Below are positions 34,525 through 46,458 of a stretch of 64,000 nt of DNA, piece after piece. Positions within the stretch are counted from its first letter, which is position 1. Each line of letters starts with the position of its first letter. The translations under genes were made by a program, and so were the position numbers. The notes below the pieces were generated by a model. It did not search any database. It was not told the origin of the DNA and saw only the letters and a program-made list of their open reading frames with translations. The stretch spans positions 53,544,597 through 53,608,596 of the forward strand of contig CM065303.1 in assembly GCA_032871835.1 (NCBI GenBank), given 5' to 3'. This DNA is from Dipteronia dyeriana (taxonomy: Eukaryota; Streptophyta; Magnoliopsida; Sapindales; Sapindaceae).

Positions 34525-35998
34525 GTATCAGGTAAAAGAAGATAACATGATCGCCTATTTGAACATGGTTTAACTGCTTAAGAATAAATTTAAAGGATTC
34601 AAGATCGAGCAGGTACCCCGACAACAGAATTATCGAGCAGATGTCCTAGCAAAGATAGTTGCGAATGGTGGCCAGGCCTTACCTCGGGGAGTTCTCCTCC
34701 AAGTGATCACCCAACTAAGTACAACAACGTGCAAGAAGATTTGTACCCTGGATCGTCAGCCATGCTGGATGGATCCAATAGTGGTTTATCTCTAGAAAGG
34801 AAATCTTCCCGAGGAGCTCGACTAAGCCAGAAGAATTAAGAGGCTCTCAGTCTAATATTTCCTGGTAGATGGATGCCTCTACAGGATGGGCAAGTCCCTT
34901 CCCCTACTTCGATGTTTGCATCCTGATGATGCCAAATGGGCATTAAAAGAGGTTCACTCTAGGGAATACGAGAACCACGTTGGTGGGGAAGCTCTGGCAT
35001 ATCAGGTACTCCGCATGAGGTATTACTGGCCAACTATCTATCAAGATGTAAAGAACTTTGTACAATCCCGTGAATCTTGCCAGAAGACCTTTAACTTGAG
35101 CCACCTCCCACCGGAGCTTCTGTCATCTCTCAGCTCTCATTACCTCTTTGCTATGTGGGGAGTCGACTTGATCAGACCACTTCCTACCACTCATGGATAG
35201 GCCAAGTATGCTATTGTGGTGATCGACTATTTCACAAGATGGGTCAAAGCAGGACCGCTCTCCCAGATATCGGAAGAGAACACGATAAGGTTCAAAAAAA
35301 TGTAGTTAGCATGTTCGGGACCCTCTTATCATTATAGCTGTCCTCGGCAAGCAGTTTGATAACGGCCGATTCAAGGACTTTTGCAAAGGCTTAGGAATCG
35401 ACCTTAGATTTGCCTCAGTAGCTTACCCTCAGACTAATGGGCTGGTGGAATCCACCAATAAAACTATCAAGAAGTTGTTGAAAAAGAAGTTATAGCAGAG
35501 AAATGGCAGATGGGCCGAGGAGCTTCCTGAGGTCCTCTGGGCTTACCGTACTATAAGGAGAACAACCACCGGAGAAACACCCTATTTTTAACCTTCGAAG
35601 TTGAAGCAGTCCTTCCTATCGAGCATAAATTAACCTCCTTCAAAGTTTAATATTTTGAACATGGAAGCAATGAAGATAAGCTCCAAGCTAGCCTAGATCT
35701 CTTGGAAGAGAAACAAGATCGGGTAGCTGAGAAAGTAGCGATTTACCAGAGCAAGATCGCTAGGCACTTTAACAAGAGAGTTAAAGCTCGAAACTTTAAG
35801 GAAAGGGACCTAGTTCTTAGAAAAGTAACCTTGAATACCAGGAAGAAGTCAGACGGGGTCTTGAGGCCCAACTGGGAAGGACCTTATTTGGTAAAGATAT
35901 TGGTCTGTAATGGGACATATAAGCTCGAGGACATGGATGGCCGACCCATCGATCACACTTGGAATGCAGATCACTTGAGGAAGTATTACCCTTAGACA
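34525..35998 (+). pseudogene. Ty3/gypsy (Tat-type) pol fragment: RNase H end plus integrase
   Basis: Begins inside RNase H (KEDNMIAYLN, then FKIEQVPRQQNYRADVLAKI). The integrase zinc region follows (LKEVHSREYENHVGGEALAY, then YYWPTIYQDVKNF...SCQK, with one Cys of the H2C2 finger replaced), then the core (WGVDLIRPLPTTHG, IDYFTRWVKAG). In shifted frames it continues QFDNGRFKDF and YPQTNGLVESTNKTIKKL, so the D-D-E residues can be traced. The C-terminal part (35702-35995) ends WEGPYLVKILVCNGTYKLED and DHLRKYYP. Stops and frameshifts occur at several points. Everything upstream of RNase H (gag, protease, RT) is absent, replaced by the LTR-like block. Confidence 0.85.
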
Positions 35999-37444
35999 GG
36001 GAACTAGTGAGCAAACTACCTCCATTTAGGTTTCAATAAAATCTCCAACAACAATGTACTCCATTCTTTATCAATAAGTAAGTTTTTCTCCATCTTCGAC
36101 TATATTTTACAGTAATTTCTCCATATCTAATTAGGGTCTACACGAGTGAGTTCAACATAACCACCTCAAGACCAAGGATTAGCTGGGGAAGCTCCCTCGC
36201 TATCCTTGATGCCTCGGCCGGGTACCACCCCCCGCTAAGAAGGATATGAGTATAAGTGTATAGTTTCCATCTAGATCTTGAGACTAGAAAATAGCTAGAT
36301 AGCCATTGTCATGCCTTGGTCAGACTACCACCCCCAAGAAGGGTCTGTGTGTAAGAGCATAACTGCCATCCAGATCTCGAGACCAGGAAATAGCTAAATA
36401 GCCCTCTTGATGCCTTGGTCGGGCTACCACCCCAACAAGTGTCTGTGTGTAAGAGTATAACTTCCATCCAAACTTCGGGGACAGAAAATAGCTAGATAGC
36501 CCTCCTGATACCTCAGTCGGGCAATAACTCCTGAGAGGGACCTGGGCTAAGACAGTTTTCCTACCTAAACTCCAGTTACCAAGTTATTATTATTTACTAA
36601 TCCTTCATGTGCATATGATTGCTTGCTTTGACAAGTGCAAGCTAGCCTAAAATCATATATAGGGACTACTCACTAAAGTCATCAAGCTACAAGTTTCTGT
36701 CGAGAGCTGAGAGCTTGGGCAAGCTATCCGCTTATACACTTAAAACAAATTTAGGATCTCTTTATTCTTACCGAGTTTGATTAAGTCAAGTTATTTCGGA
36801 GGTCGCATCTAGGTTGAGATCAGGAATGAAGCAAGAATATGTCAATCAAATCAAAGTTCATGTGAGCAGGTATGAATGAAATCCAAAGTCAGCTTTCATT
36901 AATGGTATGGGAGTCCATCCCCTATAAAAGCTACAGTTATCAAACAGGGAGTCCAAACCCCTGTTCCGGGCTAATTAGACATGTCCTAAGCGGGGAGCCT
37001 ACCCCATTTGTTACGGGCAGTAAAATCAAGTGTTCGAGGTTAGACTGTATCAGGATCTTGCTTCCTTCTGGTTCCCTCATCCTGTCTCTCCCTCTGGTAG
37101 TTGCTTGTCATGGCTGCCTTCGCCCGTTACCCCCTCATCCAATAGATTCTCCATTGCCTGTTGCTCAGTGGGGTCTTCCTCCAAAAACTCATTAACCACC
37201 GCCATAACCTCAGGAGGGATGGCCGCATCAAGAAGGTTTTCCAAAGACTCTATCCTGTTTTGTTCAACCTCCAGTTCTTCTTTAGAGGATTCTTCAAGAC
37301 GGTTGTAGACCTATTCCCAAGCCCCAAGCTTCTAGTAGGTCCCCCTCGGGCTGTACTGGTTCAACTAGAGGTTTCCCAAGGACCTAAGACTGGGAAGACT
37401 GGAGAAGGAAGATGAGGATCTGTTACAACTGCTTATTTTCCAGC
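35999..37444. other. Gypsy 3' non-coding region
   Basis: The region between integrase and the antisense gene. It contains the tandem array at 36211-36560. Plus-strand frames near 36872-37415 are rich in Pro and Ser, overlap each other and oppose the antisense gene; I do not call them genes. Confidence 0.55.
36211..36560 (+). repeat. ~100-bp tandem repeat, 3.5 copies
   Basis: Units start GCCTCGGCCGGGTACCACC, CCTTGGTCAGACTACCACC, CCTTGGTCGGGCTACCACC and CCTCAGTCGGGCAATAACTC, at about 36211, 36314, 36413 and 36511. Such arrays are common in the 3' untranslated region of Tat-lineage elements. Confidence 0.88.
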
Positions 37445-39580
37445 TCAAGCCCCGTCACCTTCAGGACGGGACATCTCTCCAGCCTTGGTCATAATTTCCT
37501 CCCTATCCAAGTTGGCAATAAATGATAGATCAAAGGGGGAAATGAGGGCTTCAACAACCCGAAAGGAGGCATATAAGTACCCCTCCGTGAAAGAAGCGTC
37601 CATTTCGACTTGCAGCTTTACCGTTTGAGCACCAAGATCCTGGACCTCGACCTCTAGCATTCTGGCTTCTGCTTTCCAAGAATCCCTCTACTTGGCCCGC
37701 CGTTCATATATAAGGGTTTTCGTGTAAAGGGAGCGTTTCTTCCTCTCATGATCGCATTGAAGCTTGGACAGTTCTGTTTCCATTTTCTCCAGACTGAAAG
37801 TCATCTCTTGTACCAAAGTTTGAGCTTGCGTAAGTGGCATCATGGCCCTCTTGGCTTTGGCCTCAGCTTGTGCAGTCTGGTCATGGAGAGATGCTACCTG
37901 GTGGCCCATTGCCATATTGAATTTGAAGGCATACAGGGTATAAAATCAAGATTAGAGAATGTTCAGCGCCCACAGTCACAGGAAAGATAAAGGAGAATTT
38001 ACCTCAGCCAGAAGAGAGGACCCCCTTGGTAAGCAAGATGTCCACAGGTATTGAAGCCATCCTAGAGAGCTCGCCACCAGACCAGGATGCGACGAACTGC
38101 TCTAAGACCTCATCCTGCCCCACCGACCTCGACTGATGGTGGGAGCGGGCAAGAGGAACCTTTGGAACACAGGCCGCGGGGTCCGCCGAAGCTTGAGAAG
38201 CTTAGGGCGTAGACGGAGTTGCAGAGGTAACAGGTAACGTGGTTGAAGGGGTAGTAGCTATAGCAGGGGCTATCAATGAAGGGGCAGATGTGGTCGTATC
38301 ATGGCTTAGAAAGCAGGCCTTCCTTGGTTTAGAACTCTAGTAGCTTGCGATGCAAGAATAGCCATCTTGGAGCTAACTTGGGAAGGTGATGGAACTGAAG
38401 CAGGCGAAACCCTAGCTGGGTCAGCAGGTTTTTTTTTATGTAGCCCAGGGTAGTTTTGAGTGAGAAGGAGGGGTACGAGCCTGCTGAACCTTACGAGAAG
38501 CTAGTGCAACTACGTATAAAAAATGGAGAGAAAGAAGAAGGACGTCAGAAGCAAGCTAACTAACGGAACGTTGCATAATAACTCGGTGTAACTTACGAGG
38601 AGTAGCATCAGAGATCCATAGGTATCAATTCACCCTGCAAGAATCGAAGGAATTAGTAGTCGGGAACTTCAGGTTCAGATAGTTCCTGGCAAGGATGGCC
38701 TTCAAAATGATTTCAGATTCAGCAAGCAAAGAGTCCTGGTCCCAGGATGGTTTGTCGTTGAAAGTCGTGGGAGCCTCATACACTCGCCCGCCGATAAATA
38801 TCGAGCTTCCTTAACCATCCCCCGTCGAGATCCACTCCTCCTACCAGGATGGGTCTTTCCTTAAAGCGTCAGGGATGATGAAGTTTGTTCTTTGCTTTGG
38901 CATAGAACTGACCTCGGGGAACTTCAGCCAGGTTCTCGATTTGAAAAAGGTAAGCTAGCTCCTCAGCCCTGGGCTCCCTAGTGACCTTGATTAGCTGGCA
39001 CTGTTCTTTCTACAGCACGAGAAAGCCGATCAGATGCCTCTAAAAGCTGAGAGTCAGCTATAGGGGAGCTAGCCGTAGGGCTCTGAGAGCCCGTCGAAGG
39101 GTAGGATGGAGGGAAAGCCTGACCCCCTTTTTAAGGCTCGCCACATAGATTGGAAGAACGCCTTTGGGCGAATTGAAGACATCATAATTTGTGAGGAGCC
39201 GTGAGGGAGACGCTGTCAGGAATACCGTACTTGGACCTCAGGTGGCCGATTGATTTTGGATCAACAGTCGAATCTGGGATAACCCTAAAATCATAAGGAG
39301 GAAGCCTCTCTAGAGGAGGATCGACGACCTTAACTTGACCCCTCCCAGCAGTAGTATCCCTGGATTCACCATCAGAATCTTAATCGACTAAGTTCAGAGG
39401 GTTGTCAGGTTGATTAGAGAAGTTGGAGCGGATCAAAACATTTCTACCAGAGCGACGGTGCTGATGGAGCAGGGAAGCGTCCTCGTCACCTGAGTTTCCT
39501 CCCGCCCGTTTCCTAGGAACCGAGCTGGGGGCACCAATTCCCTCTACTATTGCCTCAATACTGTCAGCGGAGTTCAACAT
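37445..39580 (-). pseudogene. Antisense coiled-coil gene of the Tat gypsy element ('putative gypsy type transposon')
   Basis: Runs opposite to the polyprotein. It starts MLNSADSIEAIVEGIGAPSS (39580). Downstream pieces include ERLPPYDFRVIPDS and IGHLRSKYGIPDSVSL, which match the style of the Transposase_28 ('putative gypsy type transposon') family, and DKPSWDQDSLLAESEI in the middle. Then come two coiled-coil stretches (37915-37688, HDQTAQAEAKAKRAM, LEKMETELSKLQCDH; 37660-37445, LEVEVQDLGAQTVKLQVEMD, ending EEIMTKAGEMSRPEG). Frames shift and stops occur, so it is decayed. Antisense ORFs between pol and the 3' LTR are known from Tat-lineage elements such as Grande; their function is unknown. 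Confidence 0.6.
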
Positions 39581-39904
39581 TGTCGGATGTAGGGCTTAAA
39601 GAACAAAGAAAACAACGAAAAGCTTTTCAAAGGTAGCGAAATAGAGGGATTTTTTGCATTCATTGACTACTACATTTTTTATTGGTTGAGCAGAAGGCTC
39701 TTGTAGAGATGCATAGGATGTACTGATTTTATTTTGATAGCCCAACTTGGTTTAGGGGTTTTGAATAATGCATATATCTTGTATAATTTTTTGAGCATAT
39801 AATAGGGAATTTTTATGGGGGTAGTTATGTCCCTTTACCATCAATTTTGTGATATGATTATGTTTGTTGTGGCTGGTTTTACAATTTGTGTGCATGTGCT
39901 TCAA

Positions 39905-40044
39905 TTCATAGTGTAATATTATTAATATATATTAATATTACTAATATATATTATATATTATATAATATATAATTATATATTTTATTATCATAAGTAATAT
40001 TTATATTATATTATATATATTATTATTATTTAATATATGTATAT

Positions 40045-40085
<41 letters not shown>

Positions 40086-40250
40086 TTTATATTACTAATA
40101 TATAATATATAATATATTATAATATAATATAATATGTATATATATAATATAATATGTATATATATAATATAATATGTATATATATATATAATATGTTATA
40201 TGTTATAATAATATATATTATTTTATACATAAATATAATATTATATATAC
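39905..40250. repeat. AT-rich simple repeats
   Basis: Alternating ATATTA, TAATAATAA (40050-40085) and TATATA tracts, including a tandem ATATAATATGTATAT series at 40130-40200. 39581-39904 holds nothing I recognise. Confidence 0.85.
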
Positions 40251-40654
40251 TTTCATAGGACAGACGTGACGCAACACAACACAAACAAAACTCAAAATCA
40301 AACTCTCTCAACTCTCTCAAGCCGTGGATAGACGAAATCATCTCAGTGGTAATTCTAACCTTTAATCTCTATATTTATGGATTGTTCTTGATTGATATTA
40401 CATCTAAAGAATCCTATGGGTGGTTATTTGTGTTGTTTTGGTTGAGTAGTGCCTGTGATTGGAATTTTTTGTGATTGTGGTATATTTGGGAAGTGTTTGG
40501 TGTGTTTGTGGTGATTTGGTGGTAGAGGTATTGTTGAAGAACTACCGTTGTGCTACCGAAATTCTTTTAGAATAATTATGGGCACCGATTTGAAGTGATT
40601 TAATGCTAACGATTAAGTTGTCAAGTAAGGGTGAAATGTGTAGCAAAACCCCCT

Positions 40655-41978
40655 CCCCAAAAAGAGGCCGAATGAAGTGGCAAAGAAGAAGAAAGGTTTA
40701 GTGTTCAATTTGCATCGGGATTTTGATGAAAGAATGGAGAAGTTTATTAAAAAGAAAGTTTAGGTTGAGAAGGGGATAAATGTGAGTGAATTGATCAACA
40801 CCTGTATTCATACTGTAGTTAATGATAGGGGTTGGACGACATTTGTATCCATTCACCCAAAGTACATTGATTAGCTATTAATGGAGTTTTATACGGGAAT
40901 GAATCCAGTGAGTGTATGGCGGGCAACCGGTGTTGGTTAGAGGTGTGCCGGTTAAGTTGAACAATATGGACATTAACAAGCATCTTAGGACTTCCCGGCT
41001 AGATTTGGATGAGATTAGAGACAATATGGCAGATGGTGTGACCAAGGATACCTTGTTTGTAAAAGGGAATGTGGGGTTTGCTAACACATTGGTCATAAAC
41101 CCATTATTGTTTTGGATTGTGAAATCACATCCTCCCAAGCAATCCAACTTAAGTATTGACTTGGCCGTTTGGCATTTATTTATCACATACTCTCTAAGAC
41201 TGATTTCTTATAGGACTACGGTTTTATTTGAAGCAGTTAGAATCCAACACAACATTATGGAAGGTCATCTTATTGATGTAGGATCTCTAGTGAAGGCTGA
41301 GATACAAAGGATAGGCCTCAATGAGTCAGATTCTAATTTACTTCCATTCCCCTGCCTTATTATAAAGATATACAGAAAGACATGTGTAGATGTCTCTACA
41401 GATGAGTTGAGAAGACCTCTAAATGATTTGGGATGGAAAGTGTGGTGTGGTCTGCTAAAGAGCCGAGGGATGGAGATTCCCGATGAGGTTAATGAGAGGC
41501 CTAAGAGGTAGAGGGCGAGAGTTAGTGGATCAAAGGCCGGGACCAATGCATAGTGTGAGAGGATTGAGCCAGATAATGAACATGATAGCCATGGTAGTGA
41601 TGGTGAGACAATTGCATATGAGGTTGATTCGAGCATATCCATGGGTCCCAGAGTTCTAGATGTTATGAAGTATTCGAGTGAGCTCTCAGGACAAGATACA
41701 TGTAGATGTGGCATCTATGATTGAGAGCCAGTTGAGGTTTAAGAAAAAATAGGACGAGATCCTACAGAGCCAGAGTTAGTTGGAGATGCTGATCGGGGAG
41801 ATTACTGAGGGTCTGGTATGGACTTTAGTGACTTGAGGAAGAAGCTTAGGCTCACTCTTTACATCAAGAGGCCTAAGAAGTCAGCAAATCCCTAACAGTC
41901 TAGCACTACAGTTGTTACTGTGGCTTTAGCAGCCCTACTGCTCCAGTCCCTCCAACTGATCTCTCTATGCCTAGTACT
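40655..41978 (+). pseudogene. 'Putative plant transposon protein' gene (Transposase_32-like), 5' part
   Basis: Starts with a basic, nuclear-localisation-like segment (KKRPNEVAKKKKG), then FNLHRDFDERMEKFIKKKV and RGWTTFVSIHPKYID. The conserved family part follows (MEFYTGMNP, VYGGQPVLVRGVPVKLNNMD, continuing to 41511 as one open frame of 199 codons with LSIDLAVWHLFITYSLRLIS). A 5' leader with a possible GT intron start (near 40350) precedes it. Stops replace Gln/Trp at several places. The gene is split by an insertion at 41979 and continues at 44362. Proteins of this family occur in LTR retrotransposons of plants; their activity is unknown. Confidence 0.6.
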
Positions 41979-43065
41979 GATGTGTATGTTTTTATCGTTA
42001 GAAATTGTACATGAAAAATTTAATAAAGTACCATAACAATGCCTCAAAATTTTATAAAACTAGTACAATGGAAATTCGGGTGTCGTCCATAGGGAAAGAG
42101 AAACTAAATGGTTAAAATTATTTAACTAATACTACTAAACTAAAATAAAGCATGATAAGGTAAATATGGTTGTTTTGAAAGTTAATAAGTATGATGCAAA
42201 CTACAATTAGACTAGTTAATCAAACATGCAACTAAGTCAATAAGAAATGTGTGTTAAAATATGATAGTGAGAACTAAGGAATTGATGGATCTAACAAGTG
42301 AATTATTGGCAAATTACGAACTCTCATGAATGTACATTAATCTATTATAACCAATCTAGATGTATAGAATTGGTTATATATCTCTTATGAGTATGTTATT
42401 GGCCACCACAAGTGATTGTTTATAAATGCATATCTATCAAATTAAGGGACTAATCTTTTTATAAAGTCACCAACCTAGATGTATAGTATTGATGCTTGAC
42501 CTCTCATAACCAACCAACGTAGATGTAGAAAATTGATTACCCTTTTAAGATTAGATAGAAATTGAGATTATTAATTTTGGGTCTCGCTTGAGTTTCATTC
42601 ATTAGAGTTTAAGAAGACCATGTAGATGTATACCTGATTAACGAATAAAATCATTTCTGCACAAACAAGCAAAGAGAGGAATGCACAATCAAATACCCAT
42701 TTGTTTTGAAATCAATTAAATCAAAGAGTGAAACATATTTGATAGATTTAATATAATGAATAGAGTTCAATACAAAACCCAACATTTACAAGTGTTTACA
42801 TCAATCCCTTAGTAGGATATTTAGCTACTCATGATAAATAATAAATATAACTAGGAGAAAAGAGATAGAGAAGACCCATGTGAAACTCCTCATTACTTGA
42901 AGCTTTAATCCAATTCTCCAAGTGTCATTTAGTAGATGAGGAAGATGGTTGTTAGATTTGGTGGAGAATGATTCCTAGATCTAGGTTAGTAATTAGAGAT
43001 GTGAGAAAGTGTAGGAGTGGAGATGATGGAAGAGTCCCCATTCGAAATAAGAACAAGATATATTT

Positions 43066-43075
43066 ATAGGGATTC
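43066..43075 (-). promoter_or_regulatory. Candidate TATA box in the unclassified insertion
   Basis: Minus strand CCCTATAAATATATC, downstream of a GC-rich segment with repeated GGGTACC(C/A)(G/A)CG. Inferred from layout only. Confidence 0.4.
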
Positions 43076-43271
43076 CAAAATTAGATTTGAAATGCTGATG
43101 TGGCAGTTTGACACGCAAAATACATGGGTAGTGCGTGAGTGGGTACCCATGCAGTGACTTGATCCCCTCTGATAATCATCTCTGGTTTTTAGCATTTACG
43201 AGGGTATTGCACAGGTAGGTACCCGCGTAGTGACCCGTTTAGTGACCTGATGGTGATGTTCTACTCCCTGG

Positions 43272-44055
43272 CAGTGTTCTTGTAATTGGCCTAGGCGGCC
43301 GACTAGTTGGCCGACTAGGCCTTAGACGGTTCTGACCGCCGTGATTAGGTTCTATTTGGCCTTCTATGCAGTTGGCTGAATGGTCACCGCCTATCACCCA
43401 CTAATCGGCCGCCTAAGCCATTTTTTAGAGCCGATTAATCACCATCGTACCACTGCAGCCATAGTTGCCATCGTCACCTTCGTCCAGTCATCTTTACTAG
43501 TTGCTCCATTGGCCATCTAGGGTTAGTTTTCTTAGTTCAGAAAAAAGAAGAAAAAATAAATAGAAAGCAAAAGTTGAACAAAAAAAAAGATTAAGAAGAA
43601 TAAGGTGAACTGGTGAAGTCACGATGAAGAAAAATGTGAAGGTGAGTTGTAGAAATGGAGTTTGAAGAGAGAGATGAGAGAGTGAGTTTGTTAGAAAGAT
43701 TGAGATCTAGGAAAAAGAAACAATAAACATAAAAAATTAAAAATCGGAACCTAAATGGGCTAAATCTAATAAGTGATAAAACCAAAAAAAAAAATATAAA
43801 CACAAAATTTAGTTGACAAGCTGTCAACCACAAAGTGATGGTGAGATGATAGGTCATTGATGGTGGGTGGCTTTGTGTGCAACAACAAAATAGAAAAAAA
43901 AATATAAAATATAAAGATAGGAAAACGAAAAGCAACTAGCAAACCTTATAAAGGGAAAAAACAAATTCCGACTAGTCGGCCCCTAGCGGTTTAGGCGCTA
44001 GGCACCGATCCACCGTACGACTAGCGCCTAGCGGCTAGCGTATACTATAACATTG
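43272..44055. mobile_element. Non-autonomous hAT element, 784 bp, 8-bp TSD
   Basis: The perfect duplication CTCCCTGG lies at 43264-43271 and 44056-44063. Ends are CAGTGTTCTTGTA and, inverted, CAATGTTATAGTA. GC-rich subterminal regions with CGACTAG/GGCCTAGG motifs (43295-43460 and 43970-44035) resemble those of the large hAT at 21231. It has no transposase. A purine/pyrimidine-biased reading frame in the centre is not a gene. Confidence 0.92.
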
Positions 44056-44361
44056 CTCCCTGGTCTACTTAGATACACGGGTTGTACACTAATAGTGTGC
44101 GGGGTGGTACCCGCGCAATTGCCATTCTCTAAATTCCTTCACAATGAGCGGGTAAGGACAGTACCAGTGCACTAACACTTCTTGCTTTATCGATTTAAGC
44201 CTATTTTGTGCACAACTCCGCGTTTTCCATCCATTCTTCTGACTTGTACCTAATTACCTGTAAGTATATCAAAAAATTCATAAGATACATAAAAATGCAC
44301 AAAAATGAGAGAAGATAAATGGAATTGAGGGCCAAAATATATGACAATTTTGGCGCGATCA

Positions 44362-44514
44362 AGTACTTTAGTTGATCTAGTGATCCCTATTGTAACTAGT
44401 TCTTTGTCTGATCCACCTATTATTGATGAAGACGCTGCACAATTAGAGCCTACATTAGCACGATCATTGACAGATATTGGTGCCCCAGTCCATTCCGTAT
44501 AAGGCCCACATATC
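44362..44514 (+). pseudogene. 3' part of the split Transposase_32-like gene
   Basis: Continues STLVDLVIPIVTSSLSDPPI, then DEDAAQLEPTLARSLTDIGA and a stop (44501), with further readable codons to about 44640. It belongs with 40655-41978. Confidence 0.55.
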
Positions 44515-45764
44515 AGAGATGAGGCAACTCATTTAAGATTGACCAAGGAAAATAGAGAGGCAACGGCTAGAGAGGTAGAGTTGAAGGACCCGAAAGGGAA
44601 TGGTACACTTGTGAGTAGTGGGTAGCTAGAGAAAGACTCAGAGTAGCTACCACACCACTAGTTCACCATTTCACTCACTATATTTTTCTTATGTATATTA
44701 TTTCACATTTTGGGATTCTAGAACATGTAGTTATTTTATTTTATTTTAAAATGAATGTTGTTTTGATTAGATGACATTTTGATGATGTCATTTTACTTGC
44801 TTTTTTATCTTGTTATTCTCTTTTATCTTTATTTTCTTGTTTAGAATAATGGTGTGAAATGTCCTTGATAATGGATCTATGGTTTGGATGATTAATATTT
44901 GTGATGTGAATGTTGCATATCGATTGAATACATATTTTGTTTCTACTCTTGGGAAGTGTGGATGATTTTGGACATGGATAACTCTTTGCTTTGTGATTGA
45001 TGTGTTATGCCATTTAAACGGTTTTTATTTCCTAAAATATTAAGGACAATGTCAAATTTAGGTTTGGGGGTACTTGCGCACATCACACTCACTTCGCCAT
45101 TCCAAGTTTTAAAATTCAAGATGAATTTTTCAAAAAAATTCAAATGCTTGCGATAATGCCATGTTTAAGCGTATTTTACTTATGGAGATTGTGTTATTGC
45201 ATAAGCAAATGAGGAAGTGTGCATCTTTGCAATTGCTTGGTCTAGATTGAAGTCATGCCATTTAGGATTGCATTGCACAATGTGTGCTAGTTCTTTTCTT
45301 TGATGTTGTAGTGGAGAGTCAATTTGCTTGAAAGGTAGGAATTGATAGTGGAAAATCTAGCGAGGATCACAAGCACGACCTAAAAATACGTATTTTAAGA
45401 GCAATACAATCACTCTTTAAACACTCACTCAAATACTCATACAAGCATATAAAGGTCTCATTTGTATAAATATTGCTTTCCATAGGACAATATGGTTTAC
45501 TTGTGGATACCTTAATGGACTTTGTGGACAAACCTTGAGAAATGATTTTAGGCAATGCATGTGACAAACAACTAAATTGGCCAAAACACTTCCATACCTT
45601 TAATGTGTGTGTTCCAAAGCCCATTTGAAGCCAAACACATATGTATAAGCTTTTTTATTCATGAACCACATCAACATAAACCAAATAAACTATACACTAG
45701 GCATACCTTGTACCAAATGGTTTGCTAAGGCTTAGGGAATAAATGTAAGTGAATGATTTGAAAA
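44515..45764 (+). other. 3' region of the split element, with polypurine-tract-like site
   Basis: Non-coding, AT-rich. GGACAATGTCAAATTTAGG followed by TTTGGGGGTAC at 45062-45072 looks like the polypurine tract in front of a 3' LTR of a plant LTR retrotransposon. The following 690 bp could be part of that LTR before the Sirevirus-like element begins at 45765. Confidence 0.4.
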
Positions 45765-46168
45765 TGTACAAACGCGGTTAAATTGCCTTTAGGTTCTTAC
45801 ATCTTTTTCAATCCCTTGAAACAAACTTATGTTTGTCCCTCTAGCTAGCTTGGATAAAAATACTAAAGATAATAAAAGCATATATAAGTAAACAATACGT
45901 ATTATCAATCCAAATATTGTCAAGCAAGCTTACACGTTGCTAGTGAAAAGGTTAGCAAATGAAACTAAAACAAACAATACTTGTATTCTCAATATCATTC
46001 AATATATATACAAGTATTCAAACAAGTATGATTTTATACAAATATATCTGAATACATACACAAAGATATCTATAATCTTGATCAATATGAAGTGCTTGTA
46101 TATCACAAATAACAAAATGCCTTGTTTTCAAGAATATCTAAAAATGAACAATGTGAAACAAGATTACA
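45765..46168 (-). repeat. 3' LTR portion of the Sirevirus-like element, truncated
   Basis: From TGTACAAACGCGG it matches 62075-62489 closely, with small indels. Past 46168 the two diverge, so most of the about 2-kb LTR is missing on this side, or the junction with the internal region has been altered. Confidence 0.8.
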
Positions 46169-46228
46169 TGCCATGGCAATACATATTTTTGGCAAGAATT
46201 AAGCATTTAAACTTCAAAATAAACCATG

Positions 46229-46240
46229 TATCTCCCCCTT
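46229..46240 (-). promoter_or_regulatory. Polypurine tract
   Basis: Minus strand TAAGGGGGAGAT next to the 3' LTR portion. A second tract, AAAAAGGGGGAGAA, is at 46389-46402, and AAGGGGGAGC is at 47779-47788. Multiple tracts are a known Sirevirus trait. Confidence 0.6.
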
Positions 46241-46458
46241 AATACATGCCAACACAAAGAATACTTCTAGCCAAATCCAAAACAGTATTACATGCCATAA
46301 AAGTTCAAGTATCCAAATTAAACTAAACCTAAAAAAATTCCCAAGTGCATATAAGATTGAAAGAAACTAGGTGAGCTAGCACATATAATTTCTCCCCCTT
46401 TTTGACATGAAATGAAGCCAAAAGGATAAGAGAAGAAATGTACCTCATGGTTATACCA

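Larger units (their letters stand above)
41979..44361 (-). mobile_element. Unclassified 2.4-kb insertion with LTR-like promoter
   Basis: The host reading frame stops at 41978 (...PPTDLSMPST) and resumes at 44362 (STLVDLVIPIVTSSL). AGTACT is repeated at 41973-41978 and 44362-44367, so this is an insertion with at least 6 bp duplicated. The right end, GCGCGATCA, resembles the end of the 51107-52511 element (GACCGATCA). On minus, GC-rich GGTACCCGCG repeats lie upstream of a TATA box (43066-43075). There is no coding region. A hAT MITE sits inside. Confidence 0.6.

Noticed and set aside
43591..43935. Strongly hydrophobic 114-residue minus-strand frame
   Set aside because: It lies inside a non-autonomous hAT element in A-rich/T-rich sequence; no family match is apparent and composition explains it.
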